From Phytophthora quininea (Eukaryota > Oomycota > Peronosporomycetes > Peronosporales > Peronosporaceae), in NCBI GenBank assembly GCA_011947345.1, contig JAAVTG010000077.1, forward strand, positions 1-64,000: a stretch of 64,000 bases of DNA, in the 5' to 3' direction. Shown piece after piece: positions 1 to 10,929 of this stretch (positions are counted from its first letter, which is position 1; the number at the start of each line of letters is the position of its first letter). The notes below the pieces were generated by a model. The model was given only the letters and a program-made list of their open reading frames with translations. It made no database searches and was not told the origin of the DNA. Position numbers and translations under genes: made by a program.

Positions 1-960
1 ACCATTGGAAATTTATCGTCGGGCGAGTCGAGATCGGTTGCAGGAGTCACGAAGATCACCACGAGGCTTTCCGCTTGGCAGCAGTCAGTGCCGCCGAGTT
101 TTTCTTCGGCTGGACGACGGCCACAACAACCAAAGATGGCGGCCTAGCCACGTAGTCAATGCGAACGAGATCATTCAATACCCCGAGGATGCCCCAGTGC
201 CGCCTTGCCCGCGAAGCCCTCAGATCACCTGGTCTGTTGCTGTTATCGATTTGACTGACGAGTCTGATGAACCTCCGTTGCATGTCCACCCCAAATGAAC
301 GGAGGCGAAGCATCATCAGACACGAATGCAACTTCGGCTGGCGGTAATATTCCTAGCTGTTTTTATACTAGGTACTGTAAGCTCTAACGCGCCTTGATGT
401 GCATATAGATGCCGCTCGAAGCGACCAAGTGTTGGTCGTAATACCAACTGATCCAGATCACGCCTCAACTAGTGCGTCAAATTTGCCGACATCTCCAACC
501 ATACCCGCGCAACACGATTCAGAAAGGTCAGTGGCGACCGAGGAAGCGACTCCTAGTCCTCCTCCGCAATGCAGCATGTGCGAAATTATTCAGATTCGCA
601 AAGGTGCCAACGCGCGTTGCAGACGCTGTCAATCAAACGACACAAAGCAAACTAACCAGTTCAGCTCTACGACAAGCTTCACCGTTGCGCAATGTCAGTA
701 CGCACTTGTAATCGATCGCCATTACTGACATGCTAACGTCTTTGTCCACAGAAATCAAGTATATTTCAGCCCCAGTGTTTGAAGTTGGGAATTTGTCTCC
801 ATAATCGACTTTGATTATGAAGACAACAGCATGGTCTTCTTGAAGTTCGCTAACGCTGCGCGGATATAGTTTACTTCGCGGCCTCAAAGTAACTCCACTC
901 AGTCGAAATGCAGGAGCTCATTCTCCATTTTACTCGCAAGCAAGAAGTCCATTCCTCACC
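1..960. other. Unassigned region upstream of the beta-glucosidase
   Basis: No gene could be recognised. An open frame at 5-298 (+) encodes 97 residues ending in a stretch rich in Asp, Glu, His and Pro, and overlaps an equally long antisense frame. A second frame at 399-728 (+) is rich in Ser, Thr and Pro, with a short Cys-rich piece (CSMC, then CRRC). Neither shows a domain I know. Decayed retroelement or 3' untranslated sequence are both possible. The last 100 bases should hold the promoter and leader of the GH3 gene at 973. Confidence 0.3.
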
Positions 961-972
961 CTCTGGGACAAG

Positions 973-3299
973 ATGCTGAAGACTTGGTTGACTGCTCTGT
1001 GCTGCACTATGCTGGGCCTCGTACTCGGACGCTCAGTGGACGAGTTCGATGCGCAGGCAAGAGCTATCGTCGCCAACTTCACGACGGAGCAGATTCTCGG
1101 CCAGCTCACGCAGATCAGCATCGCTAAACTGGTGAACCAGGACTATTCTCTAAACGAGACGCTGGTACGAGACTACGCCAAGCTGAAGGTCGGTTCGTAC
1201 TTGGTATCGCCGTTCACCGACGGTCCCAACAATATCACGGGTGAGATTGGCTGGGCCGTCTCTCAGTGGCGCGACGTTGTGACCCGCATTCAAGACATCA
1301 CGATGGAAGAGAACGACGGCATCCCGATGGTGTACGGCACGGACTCTGTGCACGGAGCTGGCTACGTGCTTAATTCGACGCTCTTTGGCTCTCAACTGAA
1401 TGGAGCTGCCACCTTCAACCCCGACTTGGTGTATGAAATGGGTCGTACTGCCGCCCAAGACACGAGGGCGGCTGGCATACCCTGGGTATTTGCTCCGATC
1501 CTGGAGATTGCGAGCAACCCGCTGTGGCCGCGGACGTACGAGACTTTCGGCGAAGACCCGTATCTCGTGTCCGTGATGGGAGACGCGGTGATTCGCGGTC
1601 TGCAGAGCAACAACCAGACTGCTGCGTGTATGAAACATTTCGTCGGGTATTCGAAGACCCCCACCGGTCACGACAAGGACGGCGTGCAGATCTCGGACTT
1701 TGACCTTCTCAACTATTTCATCCCTCCATTTCGGGCTGCTATAAACGCTGGAGTGCTCACGGCCATGGAGAACTACATTTCGGTGAATGGCGTCCCTACC
1801 ATTGGCAACCACAGGCTGTTGCAGCAGTTGCTTCGAGACGACTTGGCATTTGATGGGGTGACTGTCAGCGACTATGCTGAAGTCGGATCCTTGAGCACGT
1901 TCCATCACATTGCGCGCAACATCGACGAAGCTGTGCGCTTCTCGTATACGCACACGGGTATCGACATGAGTATGGGCCAGTCGCTAGCTTATCTGAACGG
2001 CACCAAGCGTCTGGTGGAAGAGAATCCAGAGTACTTGGAGCGCATGAAGGACTCTGCACGACGCGTCATCAAGCTGAAGCTGCAGCTCGGTTTGTTCGAC
2101 AACCCGATCCCGGGAATCGAGGACGTCGCCAAGGTGCGCAGTGAGGTCGATGTTGAGAAATCTTTGGAGATGGCACGTGAGTCGATCGTTCTCCTACAGA
2201 ACAACGACAGCACATTGCCAATCCCCACCACGTCGACTGTGTTCTTGACCGGCCACTCCGCCGACAATATCGGCAACCAGTGTGGAGGTTGGAGTATCAG
2301 TTGGCGGGGATACTCGGGCAACGAGCACTATCCAAATGGAATTTCAGTCCTGCAAGGAATGCAAGCGATTGCTGGTGACAGTGTGACGTATTTCAACGGC
2401 CTCGATGCCGATGGAAAGCACTCGGACGCTAACATGACCACAGCGAAGGACCTCGCCAGCAAAGCGCAGTACACAGTGGTTGCTATTGGCGAGCACCCGT
2501 ACGCCGAGAAATCGGGCGACATCAACGACCTGGCCCTCCCCGCCGGTCAGATCCAGTACGTCAAGGAGCTCGCTTCTACCGGTACCAAGGTCATCGTTGT
2601 CCTCTTTGAAGGCCGTCCGCGTCTGCTTGGTGATCTCCCGGAAATGTCCATGCCGTCGTCAACGGTTTACTGGCTTGTGAACAAGGCGGCAAGGCCATGG
2701 CGGAAATCCTGTATGGTCAGGTGAACCCGAGCGGCCGTATGCCGATCACATACCCCAAGGACGCCGGCAATATCCTCATCCCATACAACCACCGCGTCTC
2801 GACCCGATGCGGTGATGACGAGTACTGCGAGATGCAATGGGAGTTCGGCACAGGTCTCAGCTACACGGAATTCACGTATTCCGACCTGGTGCTGAGCAAG
2901 ACCAACGTCACATCCAGTTCCGACAGTATCGACGTGTCGGTGCTGGTGACGAACTCGGGCGATATGGCCGGCAAGGAGACGGTGATGCTGTTTCTGACGC
3001 AGCCGTACCGCTCGATCTCCGTGCCGGAGGTGAAAATGCTCAAGAAGTTTTCCAAGATCAGCCTGGAGCCCGGCGCCTCGCAAACAGTGTCGTTCACGCT
3101 GACTGCGGACGACTGGAGCGTGTTCTACCCGCAGATCGGTCAGGGTTTCAAGCAAGTGGCCGAAGACGCAGACTACGTGGTCGCGATCAAACCCGAGACG
3201 GACTGCGACGTGTACAACGAGACTGCCGTTGCGAACCCTCTGTGCGCCACCTTCACGATCCAGACGGGCGAATACCCGTACGGAGTCTTCCTCCAGTAG
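973..3299 (+). CDS. Secreted glycoside hydrolase family 3 beta-glucosidase (one frameshift)
   Basis: Hydrolyses terminal beta-glucosyl residues from beta-glucans or cello-oligosaccharides, probably outside the cell. The first ~20 residues form a signal peptide (MLKTWLTALCCTMLGLVLG). The N-terminal barrel has TAACMKHFVGYS and the nucleophile region VTVSDYAEVG (Asp expected as nucleophile). The C-terminal part has the GH3 C domain (ESIVLLQNNDSTLPI, FEGRPRLLGDLPE) and a fibronectin-III-like tail with GTGLSYTEFTYS. The frame is lost near 2640 and resumes in the next frame (MAEILYGQVNPSGRMPITYP), consistent with one missing A in an A run. Total length of about 775 residues is usual for the family. 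No intron is needed. The start at 973 is chosen because it begins the signal peptide. Family confident, substrate inferred. Confidence 0.9.
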
Positions 3300-3351
3300 A
3301 GACAAAAGCCATATTAACTCGTGAATATGTTTTCTCGGATACACACTAGCG

Positions 3352-4065
3352 CTAGACTGTGGAGTTTGTCGATTTGTTCGTACTGATCCTCGCTTTGATT
3401 TTCTTGTTGAGCTTGAAGATTCGGTACTGGCCGCCAAAATTGCACAAGAACGACAGCGGCAAGAAGATGCCAATGACGTATCCTGGACGAGTGTCTGCGT
3501 TGTAGGCCCACATGACGGCCGTGATGGGGTACTGGAAGAGGCAATTCCAGTTCAGCATGACAAACGTGTTGCGCAGATTCTCAGCGTCGCCACGGAAGTA
3601 GGCGATCTCCTCGACCTTCTCCGCGTTGCTCGCCATCATTTCAGAGTACACATCGCCATCGTCGACTTCAGATTGGACTCCGCTGTCTTGAGCTTCTGTG
3701 CGCTGCACTTTGTTGTCGTGCTCAGTGTCGACGAACACCAAAGGGAAGTGTCGACTCAAGTACCGAGCCGCAGAAACCCTTTGCGGCATCGACGCCGACC
3801 ACGACCACCGACGAATGCCCAACACACGTACCGACATGACGAGCCGGAAGAGGAAGAAGGGGTGGTTGGTGATGGCCATCCACGTGAAGACGCCGTTGAG
3901 GATCTGCGAGTTGACTTCGATCCAGTCGTCCTTGACGTCGCTGTCCCCGACATCCACCATGCCGACCATCACCATGAACAGAATGGCGCCGGAGACGACG
4001 ATGGCGCCGTACAGCACGACGTTGTAGGCGATCCAGAGGTACATTTGACGCTTCGAGGCTTCCAT
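3352..4065 (-). CDS. DUF2985/PLAC8-like multi-pass membrane protein
   Basis: 237-residue protein with four or more hydrophobic segments: residues ~8-36 (YNVVLYGAIVVSGAILFMVM), ~55-80 (NGVFTWMAITNHPFFLFRLV), ~165-185 and ~195-215. The NGVFTWMAITNHP and NWNCLFQYPITAVMW segments resemble the DUF2985 family of eukaryotic membrane proteins, which often sits next to Cys-rich PLAC8 domains; no function is established for it. A charged hydrophilic loop (residues ~105-160) lies between the two halves. The codon before the ATG is preceded by an in-frame stop two codons upstream, so the gene starts at 4065 or a 5' exon is joined there by splicing (AAAAAG precedes the ATG). It is tail-to-tail with the GH3 gene, 52 bp apart. 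Confidence 0.6.
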   Translation of the reverse strand: MEASKRQMYLWIAYNVVLYGAIVVSGAILFMVMVGMVDVGDSDVKDDWIEVNSQILNGVFTWMAITNHPFFLFRLVMSVRVLGIRRWSWSASMPQRVSAARYLSRHFPLVFVDTEHDNKVQRTEAQDSGVQSEVDDGDVYSEMMASNAEKVEEIAYFRGDAENLRNTFVMLNWNCLFQYPITAVMWAYNADTRPGYVIGIFLPLSFLCNFGGQYRIFKLNKKIKARISTNKSTNSTV

Positions 4066-4741
4066 CCTTTTTCAAGAGGGGGCTATACCGTCCGAGGCTT
4101 TTCCACGACTGAGCTCGAGCCAGCTCGTGCACCACCCGGTGGCGATGCCAACCGCGGCCGGAGCTCCGGTGCACGGATAATCACTCCGCGGCTGCGTCAG
4201 CTGAGACTGCCGTGTTGGCCGCGTAAACGACACTTCTTCGGATGGGAAGGCCGCGATTTGCGGCAGTTTGCATCCGGAAACTGCGTTGGGCTGCGAGTTT
4301 CAGTGCTGCCTCGATTCCCTGAATTGTTTTCGGCACGACTCGCCTTGGCGCCGACAAGAGCTTTGTCTGGATGCAGCTCCTTTCCGGGCTCGTTGATAGC
4401 GCGTGTGGCTGCAGTACTCGAAAATGAAGCGGACATTTTGGAGCCGAACTCACGTCACATGGCGGCGTCAAGGAGCCATGTGCCGCGGCGGGTGGCCATT
4501 TCGTGGGCGTTCGTAACTCGTCCACCCAATTTTCAAACGAGCCTCGGCAGCATGCTAGTGGAGACGACGACAATGCCCCACGACTTTCTCCTGCGGAGGC
4601 AACATGAAGATCATGAAGAACACGCTTCCAGCATAGAGAGCGCATTGAGTGGCACTCATGGTGGAAAACCAGCCTCCTCCTGGTGCAAATGCAACGAGCG
4701 ACACACCATCCCGACGCCGCTCTTGCACTTGAGCCAGCGAG
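4066..4741. other. Gap between the DUF2985 gene and the phosphatase
   Basis: Open frames exist on both strands, but none matches a family I recognise. A minus-strand frame at 4555-4887 contains a short hydrophobic stretch after an internal Met (MSATQCALYAGSVFFMIFML) that could be a small membrane protein or a 5' exon; this is only a possibility. A plus-strand frame across 3673-4803 is partly the antisense of the DUF2985 gene and is not credible as a protein. Confidence 0.3.
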
Positions 4742-4996
4742 ATGACCAAGCTCGAAAGCGCCTCACCAACCAAGCAACTTGTCCGTTCGTTTGCTCGCTT
4801 TAACAGCGTCCTGCCTGTCCTCACTGATAATGTAATGGCCATCCTTGCCATGAACATCCAGCGGCAGACCAGCTTTGGGATGGTCATCCAACCACAGCAC
4901 CAGCGCCCTCACCATACAAACCGCCTGTTCCGAGTCTCACCTAGCGCGAAAAATAGTGGCACTTTCCAACTCGCCGGCCAGCACGCACGTCCCGTG

Positions 4997-6386
4997 ATGC
5001 CGCGCACGCTGCTGCCTCCTCGGCCAGGCCTCTCGACCATGCACGTGGTGATCCCGCCGTCGCCCAAGGACGACGAACTGTCCGTCTGGCTCACGGCGCC
5101 GGCCGCGCCCGTGCAGGAGCCGACGCCCGTGCCCAGCCAGACCCACGCTGCCGCGTACAAGCGCCGCGCCTCTTCACTGGGCGACTTGCTGCGGCCACCG
5201 ACCGCCTCTTCGCCCGCCAAAGCGCTGGCTAATGCGCTGCACTCGGTGTCCAGTCGCACGAGCGAGAAGTTCGCCAAGTTCCGGTCCCAATCAGACAACT
5301 TTATGAAGAAAAGTCCGCGTCATTGGAAGCTGCCGAGTTCGATGAAGGTTAATAACCCCATCAGGAGGGCGACGCCCGTCAACGCGTCGCGATTCAAATG
5401 GGACGAAGACAGGAAGCTGCAACATGCAGAGCAGGGCTTCGAGTTCCACGGAGAAGACGCCGGCGCAGGCGCCAGCTACTTCCACATCGTAGCGGACGGC
5501 GTGTCATCGCCTTTCGGACGCCAATCGCTGGTGGACTACGATGGCGCGCCAGTGTCCTCTGCAGTGCTGTCCCAGGAAGTGGTGCGCTGTGTGCGCGTCG
5601 TGCTGGAGGAGCTGACCAACCACAACAGGGAGGCGCTGGACCAGTCGACGTTCGAGAGTGGGGTGGTGGACGCCGTCAAGACGGCCAGGATCAACTGCTT
5701 CCAACATCGCAAGTCGAGACTGGCCACGACGCTGGCCGTGGCTTATTTCAACAGGTGGACGGGCAGACTGCTGACGTTCTCGCTCGGAGACTCCAAGTGC
5801 GTCGTGGTGAGGAACGGGGCGGTGGTGTACGAGACACTGGCGGTGCTGCGGGAATTCAACGTACCCACGGTGGTGAATCTGCACGAGCAGGTGACGCCCA
5901 AGGACTATGTAGTGCAGAGCTTTGGGCTCCAGGAGGGAGACGTATGTCTCACCTTCTCGGACGGACTGGGAGACAATTTGTACAAGGATGACATCACAGC
6001 AGCGCTCTCGGCGCCCGAGTTGTGGGATTCTGAAGGCTCCGGTCTGCAACGTGTGCGACCAGCTGGTCGACATGTCCAAGGTCCACAAGAAGCAGCAAAC
6101 TGCCAAGGACGGCTCTTTGTTCCCGTTTGCTACGGCGGCGGCTCAGGAGTATCGAGAACGGACGTTGGAGGAGACGCGACTCAACCCGAACGAGCCGCTG
6201 GATGCCAGTAACGTTGATCACATGGCACTGTCGTTGGAGCTGATGGAACGGCACCAAGGGAAGCAGACACTGGACCGCCACTTGTTACTTCGCAAACCTG
6301 CTCGCAAACACCACTATTCGCTCATGCAGCTCAAACTGATGGCCGAGATGCAGACCAAAAGCCCGACGACATTACACTCTTCATGA
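4997..6386 (+). CDS. PP2C-like protein phosphatase (frameshift near the 3' end)
   Basis: Predicted Mg/Mn-dependent Ser/Thr phosphatase of the PP2C/SpoIIE fold. The N-terminal ~130 residues are Pro/Ser-rich and probably disordered. The catalytic part begins around FEFHGEDAGAGASYFHIVADGVSSP (metal-site DGVSS), continues with RLATTLAVAYFNRWTGRLLTFSLGDSKCVVVRNG (the GDS strand) and VCLTFSDGLGDNLYKDDITAAL (SDG-D metal site). After about position 6018 the frame changes by one base, and the matching C-terminal piece (APVCNVCDQLVDMSKVHKK) runs to a stop at 6386. The frame is open back to 4742, but Met 4997 is the more natural start because the protein becomes phosphatase-like soon after. Whether the break is real or an assembly error cannot be told. 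Confidence 0.75.
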
Positions 6387-6428
6387 CGCGCTTTGTGTGA
6401 GGCCAAGGCAATTGATATTTTGACGACT

Positions 6429-7171
6429 TCACATGTCGGCGATGGGGTTCGCATGGACGGTGACAGACTTGATCACGATCTCCTTGAGCGGACGGTTCTT
6501 GGCGTCGACGGGCGTCTTCTCCATGGCGTCCAAAGTGTCCGTGCCGTCGATGACTCTGCAGAGGAACAATGTTTAGTATTTATTCCCTAATTTTGTCAGT
6601 ATAATAAACAAGCTCGGTCACTGACTTGCCAAAGATGGTGTAGACGTTGTTGAGATGCGGCTGCTTGGCGTACGTGATGAAGAACTGCTGCTTGTTGGTG
6701 TTGGGTCCATTGTTGGCCATGGACACCACACCTCTGCAATTGTGCTGTGAAATAAACAAACGTCTAGCTCTCGCCGTTGTAGAAAACAATAATAAAATCG
6801 TTACCCTGTTTTGAGGATGGAATTCATCGTCGAACGCTCCTCCCCAGATACTTTGGCCGCCTTTGCCTGTGCCGGTGGGATCCCCACCTTGGACCATGAA
6901 TCCTTTCATGTTGCGGTGGAATTTTGTGTTGTCATAGGCGCCACTTGCACATAAGGCCAGGAAATTCTAGTGATAAAAAATAATATAAAATGGAGTCGGA
7001 ATTGATTGGCACGACTGGATCAAGAGTTGCCGTACCTCGGCCGTCTTGGGAGCAGTGTCACAGCAGACTTCGATCTTGATATCGCCGAGTGTTGTGTGCA
7101 GCGTAACGGACTACAGGACGAGATTAAGGTGAGATGCACACGAAGAGATTCCTGCGAGGCATTCATACCAT
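6429..7171 (-). CDS. PPIL3: PPIL3-type cyclophilin, peptidyl-prolyl cis-trans isomerase, five exons
   Basis: Cyclophilin of the PPIL3/CYP10 group, a spliceosome-associated prolyl isomerase. Exons read on the minus strand: 7169-7171 (only the ATG), 7036-7110, 6805-6966, 6626-6744, 6429-6555. Joined length is 486 bases, i.e. 161 residues plus stop, the usual PPIL3 size. All introns are GT-AG. Recognisable pieces are [15 protein letters not shown] at the start, [19 protein letters not shown] and [20 protein letters not shown] (active-site FHR...MVQGGD), [20 protein letters not shown], and a C-terminus [11 protein letters not shown]. Having the first exon hold only the initiator codon is unusual but gives a perfect N-terminus. 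No frameshift is present. Confidence 0.93.
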
Positions 7172-7262
7172 AGCTGTTTCCACTAAATTATGTTATCCGA
7201 AAAATGTATAAAATTTGTAATGCTATTTCTTTTCTAAAAAAAGAGTGCACCAAATACATGTA

Positions 7263-7289
7263 CTACACTAATCACAGCAATTAGTGTTA
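7263..7289. repeat. Left terminal inverted repeat of the pogo-like element
   Basis: 27 bases beginning CTACACTAATCACAGC. The reverse complement matches 9422-9448 with one mismatch. TA at 7261-7262 precedes it. Confidence 0.9.
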
Positions 7290-7464
7290 GCTGTTGAATA
7301 ATGTTAGTGTCGAATTAGATTATTAACACTAATTGACGTGTGCAGCAGCAGCTGGAAGAACTAACACTAATTTGGGGTAAAACTGGAGGCCAGTTTGCTT
7401 TCTATCCCATTCTTCGTCTGACCTTCTACAGCGACATCGATTCACAAGACACCAGATCAGGACA

Positions 7465-9300
7465 ATGACCTCGCGCGATCCCTCAAGAACTGTGTCGACA
7501 ACTCCTCCTCCAAGAAGACTATACCTTATCGAGGCTGCAATGGAGCGAGCACGAGTGTTCACTCAAAATCGGCAAGAATCGCGTGGTAGAGAAGTCAGTT
7601 CTGACGAAGTAGGCATCTCTACGGACTCTCAGCAGGACTTGCAGCAGTCACATCCTGATGTAAGCACATCAATATCTAACTCGGAGTCACTGACCACAAA
7701 AAAGAAAGCGTCAATTGCAACATGTCGTCGCGAAGCAAGAAAAGCTCGTCGTTATTAAATGGATGATTGCCCCAGCAAAATCGACTCCAAATATCTCATG
7801 AAGCGAACAATTGATGAATTTCCACAATGCTTCCGTGCAGAATCTGCCTCGGCTAACTACATTAAGGCGAAGCGATGGTGGGATGACCAGCAAAAGTTTC
7901 TTGACGCTTTTTCTGACCCTGACAGCCGCATGTCAGTCCAGGCTCTCCAGCCAGGCATTCGAAAGCATATTTTACTCAAAGCTTTACCTAGACGTGGTCG
8001 CAAGCGGAATCCGTGGACTGATTGACTTCATCATTTACTCCATGATGGATTTCATCGGCTTAGAAAGGCTGGGTTGAAGCTCACGCCCGCAGTGCTTGTA
8101 TCGGTTGCGAAGTATCTACTTGCCAACTCTAACCATGATAAGTACTCCAAAACGTTTGTACCTCCTGGCAAACAGATTTCATTTTACGAGCGACTAAATG
8201 TGAGATGGATCCAAACGTTTCAATAACGCTTCAATATCGTACAAAGAAAATAATGTGGTAAAAAGCAGTTAAGTCCACAAAAGGAATTGCAGATTGAACG
8301 CGAGGTAGCGTTTCACATGGGTGTTTTGAAACGCGGTTTTGATACTGGAGAATTTATCGATACACACATGGCCAACATGGATGAAACTCGCTTCATTATT
8401 GACATGGATAACGGTAGAACACTAAACTCCAAAGGAAAGCAACATATCCAGTATGCCGACGTTGTATCGGGAACGACGGGTATGACAATGGTAGTATTGA
8501 TCCAAGGAGGGATGTCTGCCAGTCTTGGCGTGCCGATAATGATTTTTGTGAATACTGACGGCAATTATCCAATACGTGGCGTTCCTGACAATATATCAGG
8601 TACGAGTTTACCTCCTTACGTGAGCATGGACATGTACACTACACATATTTCATTTGATAGGTGTGACGTACCGAACAGCACCAAAAGGCTTTACGACGTC
8701 CTCTGTGTTCGCTAAATGGTTGGGAGAACGGCGAGTAAACAGAAGGAGACAGAACACTCGCAAAATGATCCTATGGACAGACAACTATAGCGGTCAGGCT
8801 CTAACAGAAAATGTCAAAGCTCAGGTAGAAGAGCTCAACATTGACTTACGCTTTTTCCCAGCAAACGCAACGCACCTTGTGCAGCCAGCGGACTCGTTTG
8901 TGATCTCAAAATTAAAGATGCATGGATTAAGTGCTGGAACGAAAAGAAGGTGGATATGATTCGAAGCGAGCAATGGCAAAACAAGGTGAGAAAGGATGGA
9001 TCTTGGTCAGGCGCACTACAATACCCAGGCAAGAGGTTTTATCTTCAGCTCGCGGCTGATTCAGTCAGAGATGTTAATACGCAACGGACCGCTAAACTCA
9101 ACATCTCCTATTCTCAAAAAGCTATAGAGCGGTGCGGATTAGCGTGCGTGAACGGCAAATGGTCAGTATCGCAGCTGAGCGATGAGCTGCAGTACATTGT
9201 AGAGAAATATTACGAGAATTTTATGGGAAAACCTGTCCAGGACGCCGAAGACGAAGCTAGAGACAGTGTCTGTGGTTCGAGTTTAGAATCTGAAGTATGA
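7465..9300 (+). pseudogene. pogo-like (DDE_1) transposase, broken
   Basis: The C-terminal half is well preserved: HMANMDETRFIIDMDN (first catalytic Asp region), KMILWTDNYSGQ (second Asp) and LRFFPANATHLVQPADSF, the block before the third acidic residue in the DDE_1/CENP-B-like superfamily. A GT-AG intron probably lies at about 8600-8661, restoring the frame. A single missing A near 8913 shifts the frame again, and the last part ends at 9300. The N-terminal half (7465-8270) has in-frame stops at 7756-7758 and 8023-8025 and near 8226, so the helix-turn-helix DNA-binding part is decayed. The protein end is 120 bp from the right TIR. Confidence 0.75.
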
Positions 9301-9421
9301 AAGCATTTGTTTGATTGCAACACTAATTGATGGTACCTTAGATAGCGTTAGTGTTGTATTAGTGTTACTAGCACTAATTGTTGTGGACTTTCAAAACGAA
9401 GACTCTCGTTAATAGTGTTAA

Positions 9422-9448
9422 TAACACTAATTGCTGTGGTTAGTGTAG
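9422..9448. repeat. Right terminal inverted repeat of the pogo-like element
   Basis: 27 bases ending GGTTAGTGTAG, partner of 7263-7289, followed by TA at 9449-9450. Further TTAGTGTT-type direct and inverted copies lie between about 9320 and 9421. Confidence 0.9.
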
Positions 9449-9450
9449 TA

Positions 9451-9829
9451 GAGTGTTTAGCTCGGCGCAGCACTCGAAAATGACTTTGCAACGAAAGTAA
9501 ACTTATAAATATTATATATGCATGTCCTTCGCTTTGAGAAAATTAACGTTCACGACAAGTGGTGATGGTCTGGACAGTGTTAACGGCGTTGTCGGTGCGA
9601 GAACTCTTTGGTCACACATCGGTCGTTTTTAAGAGTTTTTTTTTTTTTACTTCAGTGTTACAGTAGCGCATTTTGTGATAGGGTACATGTTGGATATCAA
9701 TGTACAAAAGTCCAAGATCACCAGCAGCACAGTCTCCATCTCTTATACTCGTCGTTTAATAGGCCTCGCCACATTACAAGTTAGGTTATCTACTCATAAC
9801 AACGTCTAAGCCTGTGCCATCCCTAGTCA
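9451..9829. other. AT-rich spacer, no gene seen
   Basis: Contains a T11-type homopolymer near 9638 and no convincing frame. It may include the downstream end of the DIRS-like remnant that follows on the minus strand, but no inverted or split terminal repeat was identified. Confidence 0.3.
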
Positions 9830-10470
9830 TCCCCAATGAGGAATCTTCTCCTTGTGTTCCAAATAATGCCGCTCCTATGTAGATCCAGCGGACACCTCGT
9901 ACCGAGCATACCACCTTGCCCTTAGATATGCCGTGATATCAATTCTCTTCGCGTCCAAAATGGCTGTTCTTGGCACAATGCAACGTGATACTCAATATTC
10001 CTTGGTAAAACATCGTGCTCGTCTCGATCGAAAAACGACAACCGCACGATATACCAATAAATAAATACTCGGATCTCCGGAGCAAGGAGAAATAGCGTAA
10101 CAGCAGCCCGCCCCACAAAGGTTAATCGCGCGAGACTGGAGAAATAGTTCGAAGCAGGCGAGCAGACAGTGGCTGCTGCTTCACGACTGGATCAGAGAGT
10201 CCGCGAATACCACGGAGGAGGGTGGCGTGGCTGGCATTAACATCCTGCGGTATATTAATGGTACCACAGCACTGCACACAGTTTTGCACATATCGTGAAA
10301 TACGTGTTTCCTTGGTGCTGACGGCTCATACCGCATTTCCACAAGTACACGGCAAATGCTCCCAGCTGCTCAGCATTCCCGTTGATGTCGGTGGCCATAA
10401 GACATGGGGTATGGTGCATCATCTCATACCTGGCAGACCATTGTTTCCAGGCTCGTGAATAGTGCCTTTG
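9830..10470 (-). pseudogene. DIRS-like retrotransposon tyrosine recombinase remnant
   Basis: On the minus strand, in pieces separated by stops and small frameshifts, the translation reads like the tyrosine recombinase that DIRS-type retroelements use for integration: a stretch with EQLGAFAVYLWKCGMSRQHQ, then TYFTICAKLCAVLWYH, GIRGLSDPVVKQQPLSARLL and WGGLLLRYFSLLRRSEYLF. Several in-frame stops show it is dead. It lies downstream of the RNase H remnant on the same strand, the gene order expected for DIRS elements. Identification rests on recalled resemblance to oomycete DIRS polyproteins; no search was run. Confidence 0.6.
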
Positions 10471-10488
10471 GGATGACAGAGCAAAGGC

Positions 10489-10929
10489 TCAAGCGCGCAA
10501 TAGCATCCCAAAGAAGCGACAGATCGCCAAGTCGGTCGGTTTCTGTACACAGGTCCATCTAAGGCACAAGTTCGCATTACGAGAGTGCTCGATCGGGGAT
10601 TTCCGCATCCTGCTGCCAGCGTTTGCCATATTATCCACTCCGGCCACGTGAAAAGTTGTTAAATAAAACATGTTGAACTTCACAAATGCTGAGGATTGCG
10701 CAAAGCTTTGCGGCTGCTCTTGAGATTGTTCCACGCCACTACAGAAGTGTTGTCTATCCAGAGTTGGACGTGTGTGTCGGCATCCGTCTCGGCACTGCGC
10801 CAGGCGTGGCCCCAGGCTAAAGAATGCCACGCTCATTAATTCACGCACGTTTATGCAGAATGCATTTTTTCCCGTCTCATTGCTACAACGGGTCTGAGCC
10901 CTTTTGTTATCAGTGACCCGTACTTGCAA
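10489..10929 (-). pseudogene. DIRS-like retrotransposon RNase H remnant
   Basis: Minus-strand frame of 146 codons with INVRELMSVAFFSLGPRLAQ, CRDGCRHTRPTLD and FHVAGVDNMANAGSRM, resembling the NVREL / HIAGVDN-ADAGSR pattern of RNase H domains in DIRS and related retroelements. Parts of the middle are scrambled by indels. With the recombinase remnant at 9830-10470 it makes up the 3' half of one decayed element. The reverse transcriptase that should lie upstream (above 10930) was not recognised. Confidence 0.6.

Larger units (their letters stand above)
7263..9448 (+). mobile_element. pogo/Tc1-mariner superfamily DNA transposon, ends intact, transposase decayed
   Basis: A 2186-bp element bounded by 27-bp terminal inverted repeats (7263-7289 and 9422-9448; 26 of 27 match) and flanked by TA on both sides, the expected target duplication of Tc1/mariner/pogo elements. 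Just inside both ends the motif TTAGTGTT and its complement recurs several times, a likely transposase-binding array. Between them lies a damaged transposase gene. The tight TIRs suggest a relatively recent insertion, while the coding part is already broken. Confidence 0.85.

Noticed and set aside
1150..1953. 267-codon minus-strand frame inside the GH3 gene
   Set aside because: Antisense shadow; the plus strand encodes well-conserved GH3 motifs across the same bases.
3673..4803. A 376-codon plus-strand frame
   Set aside because: Its first part is antisense to the DUF2985-like membrane protein and its second part lacks any motif; Asp/His/Arg-rich composition is typical of antisense GC-rich DNA.
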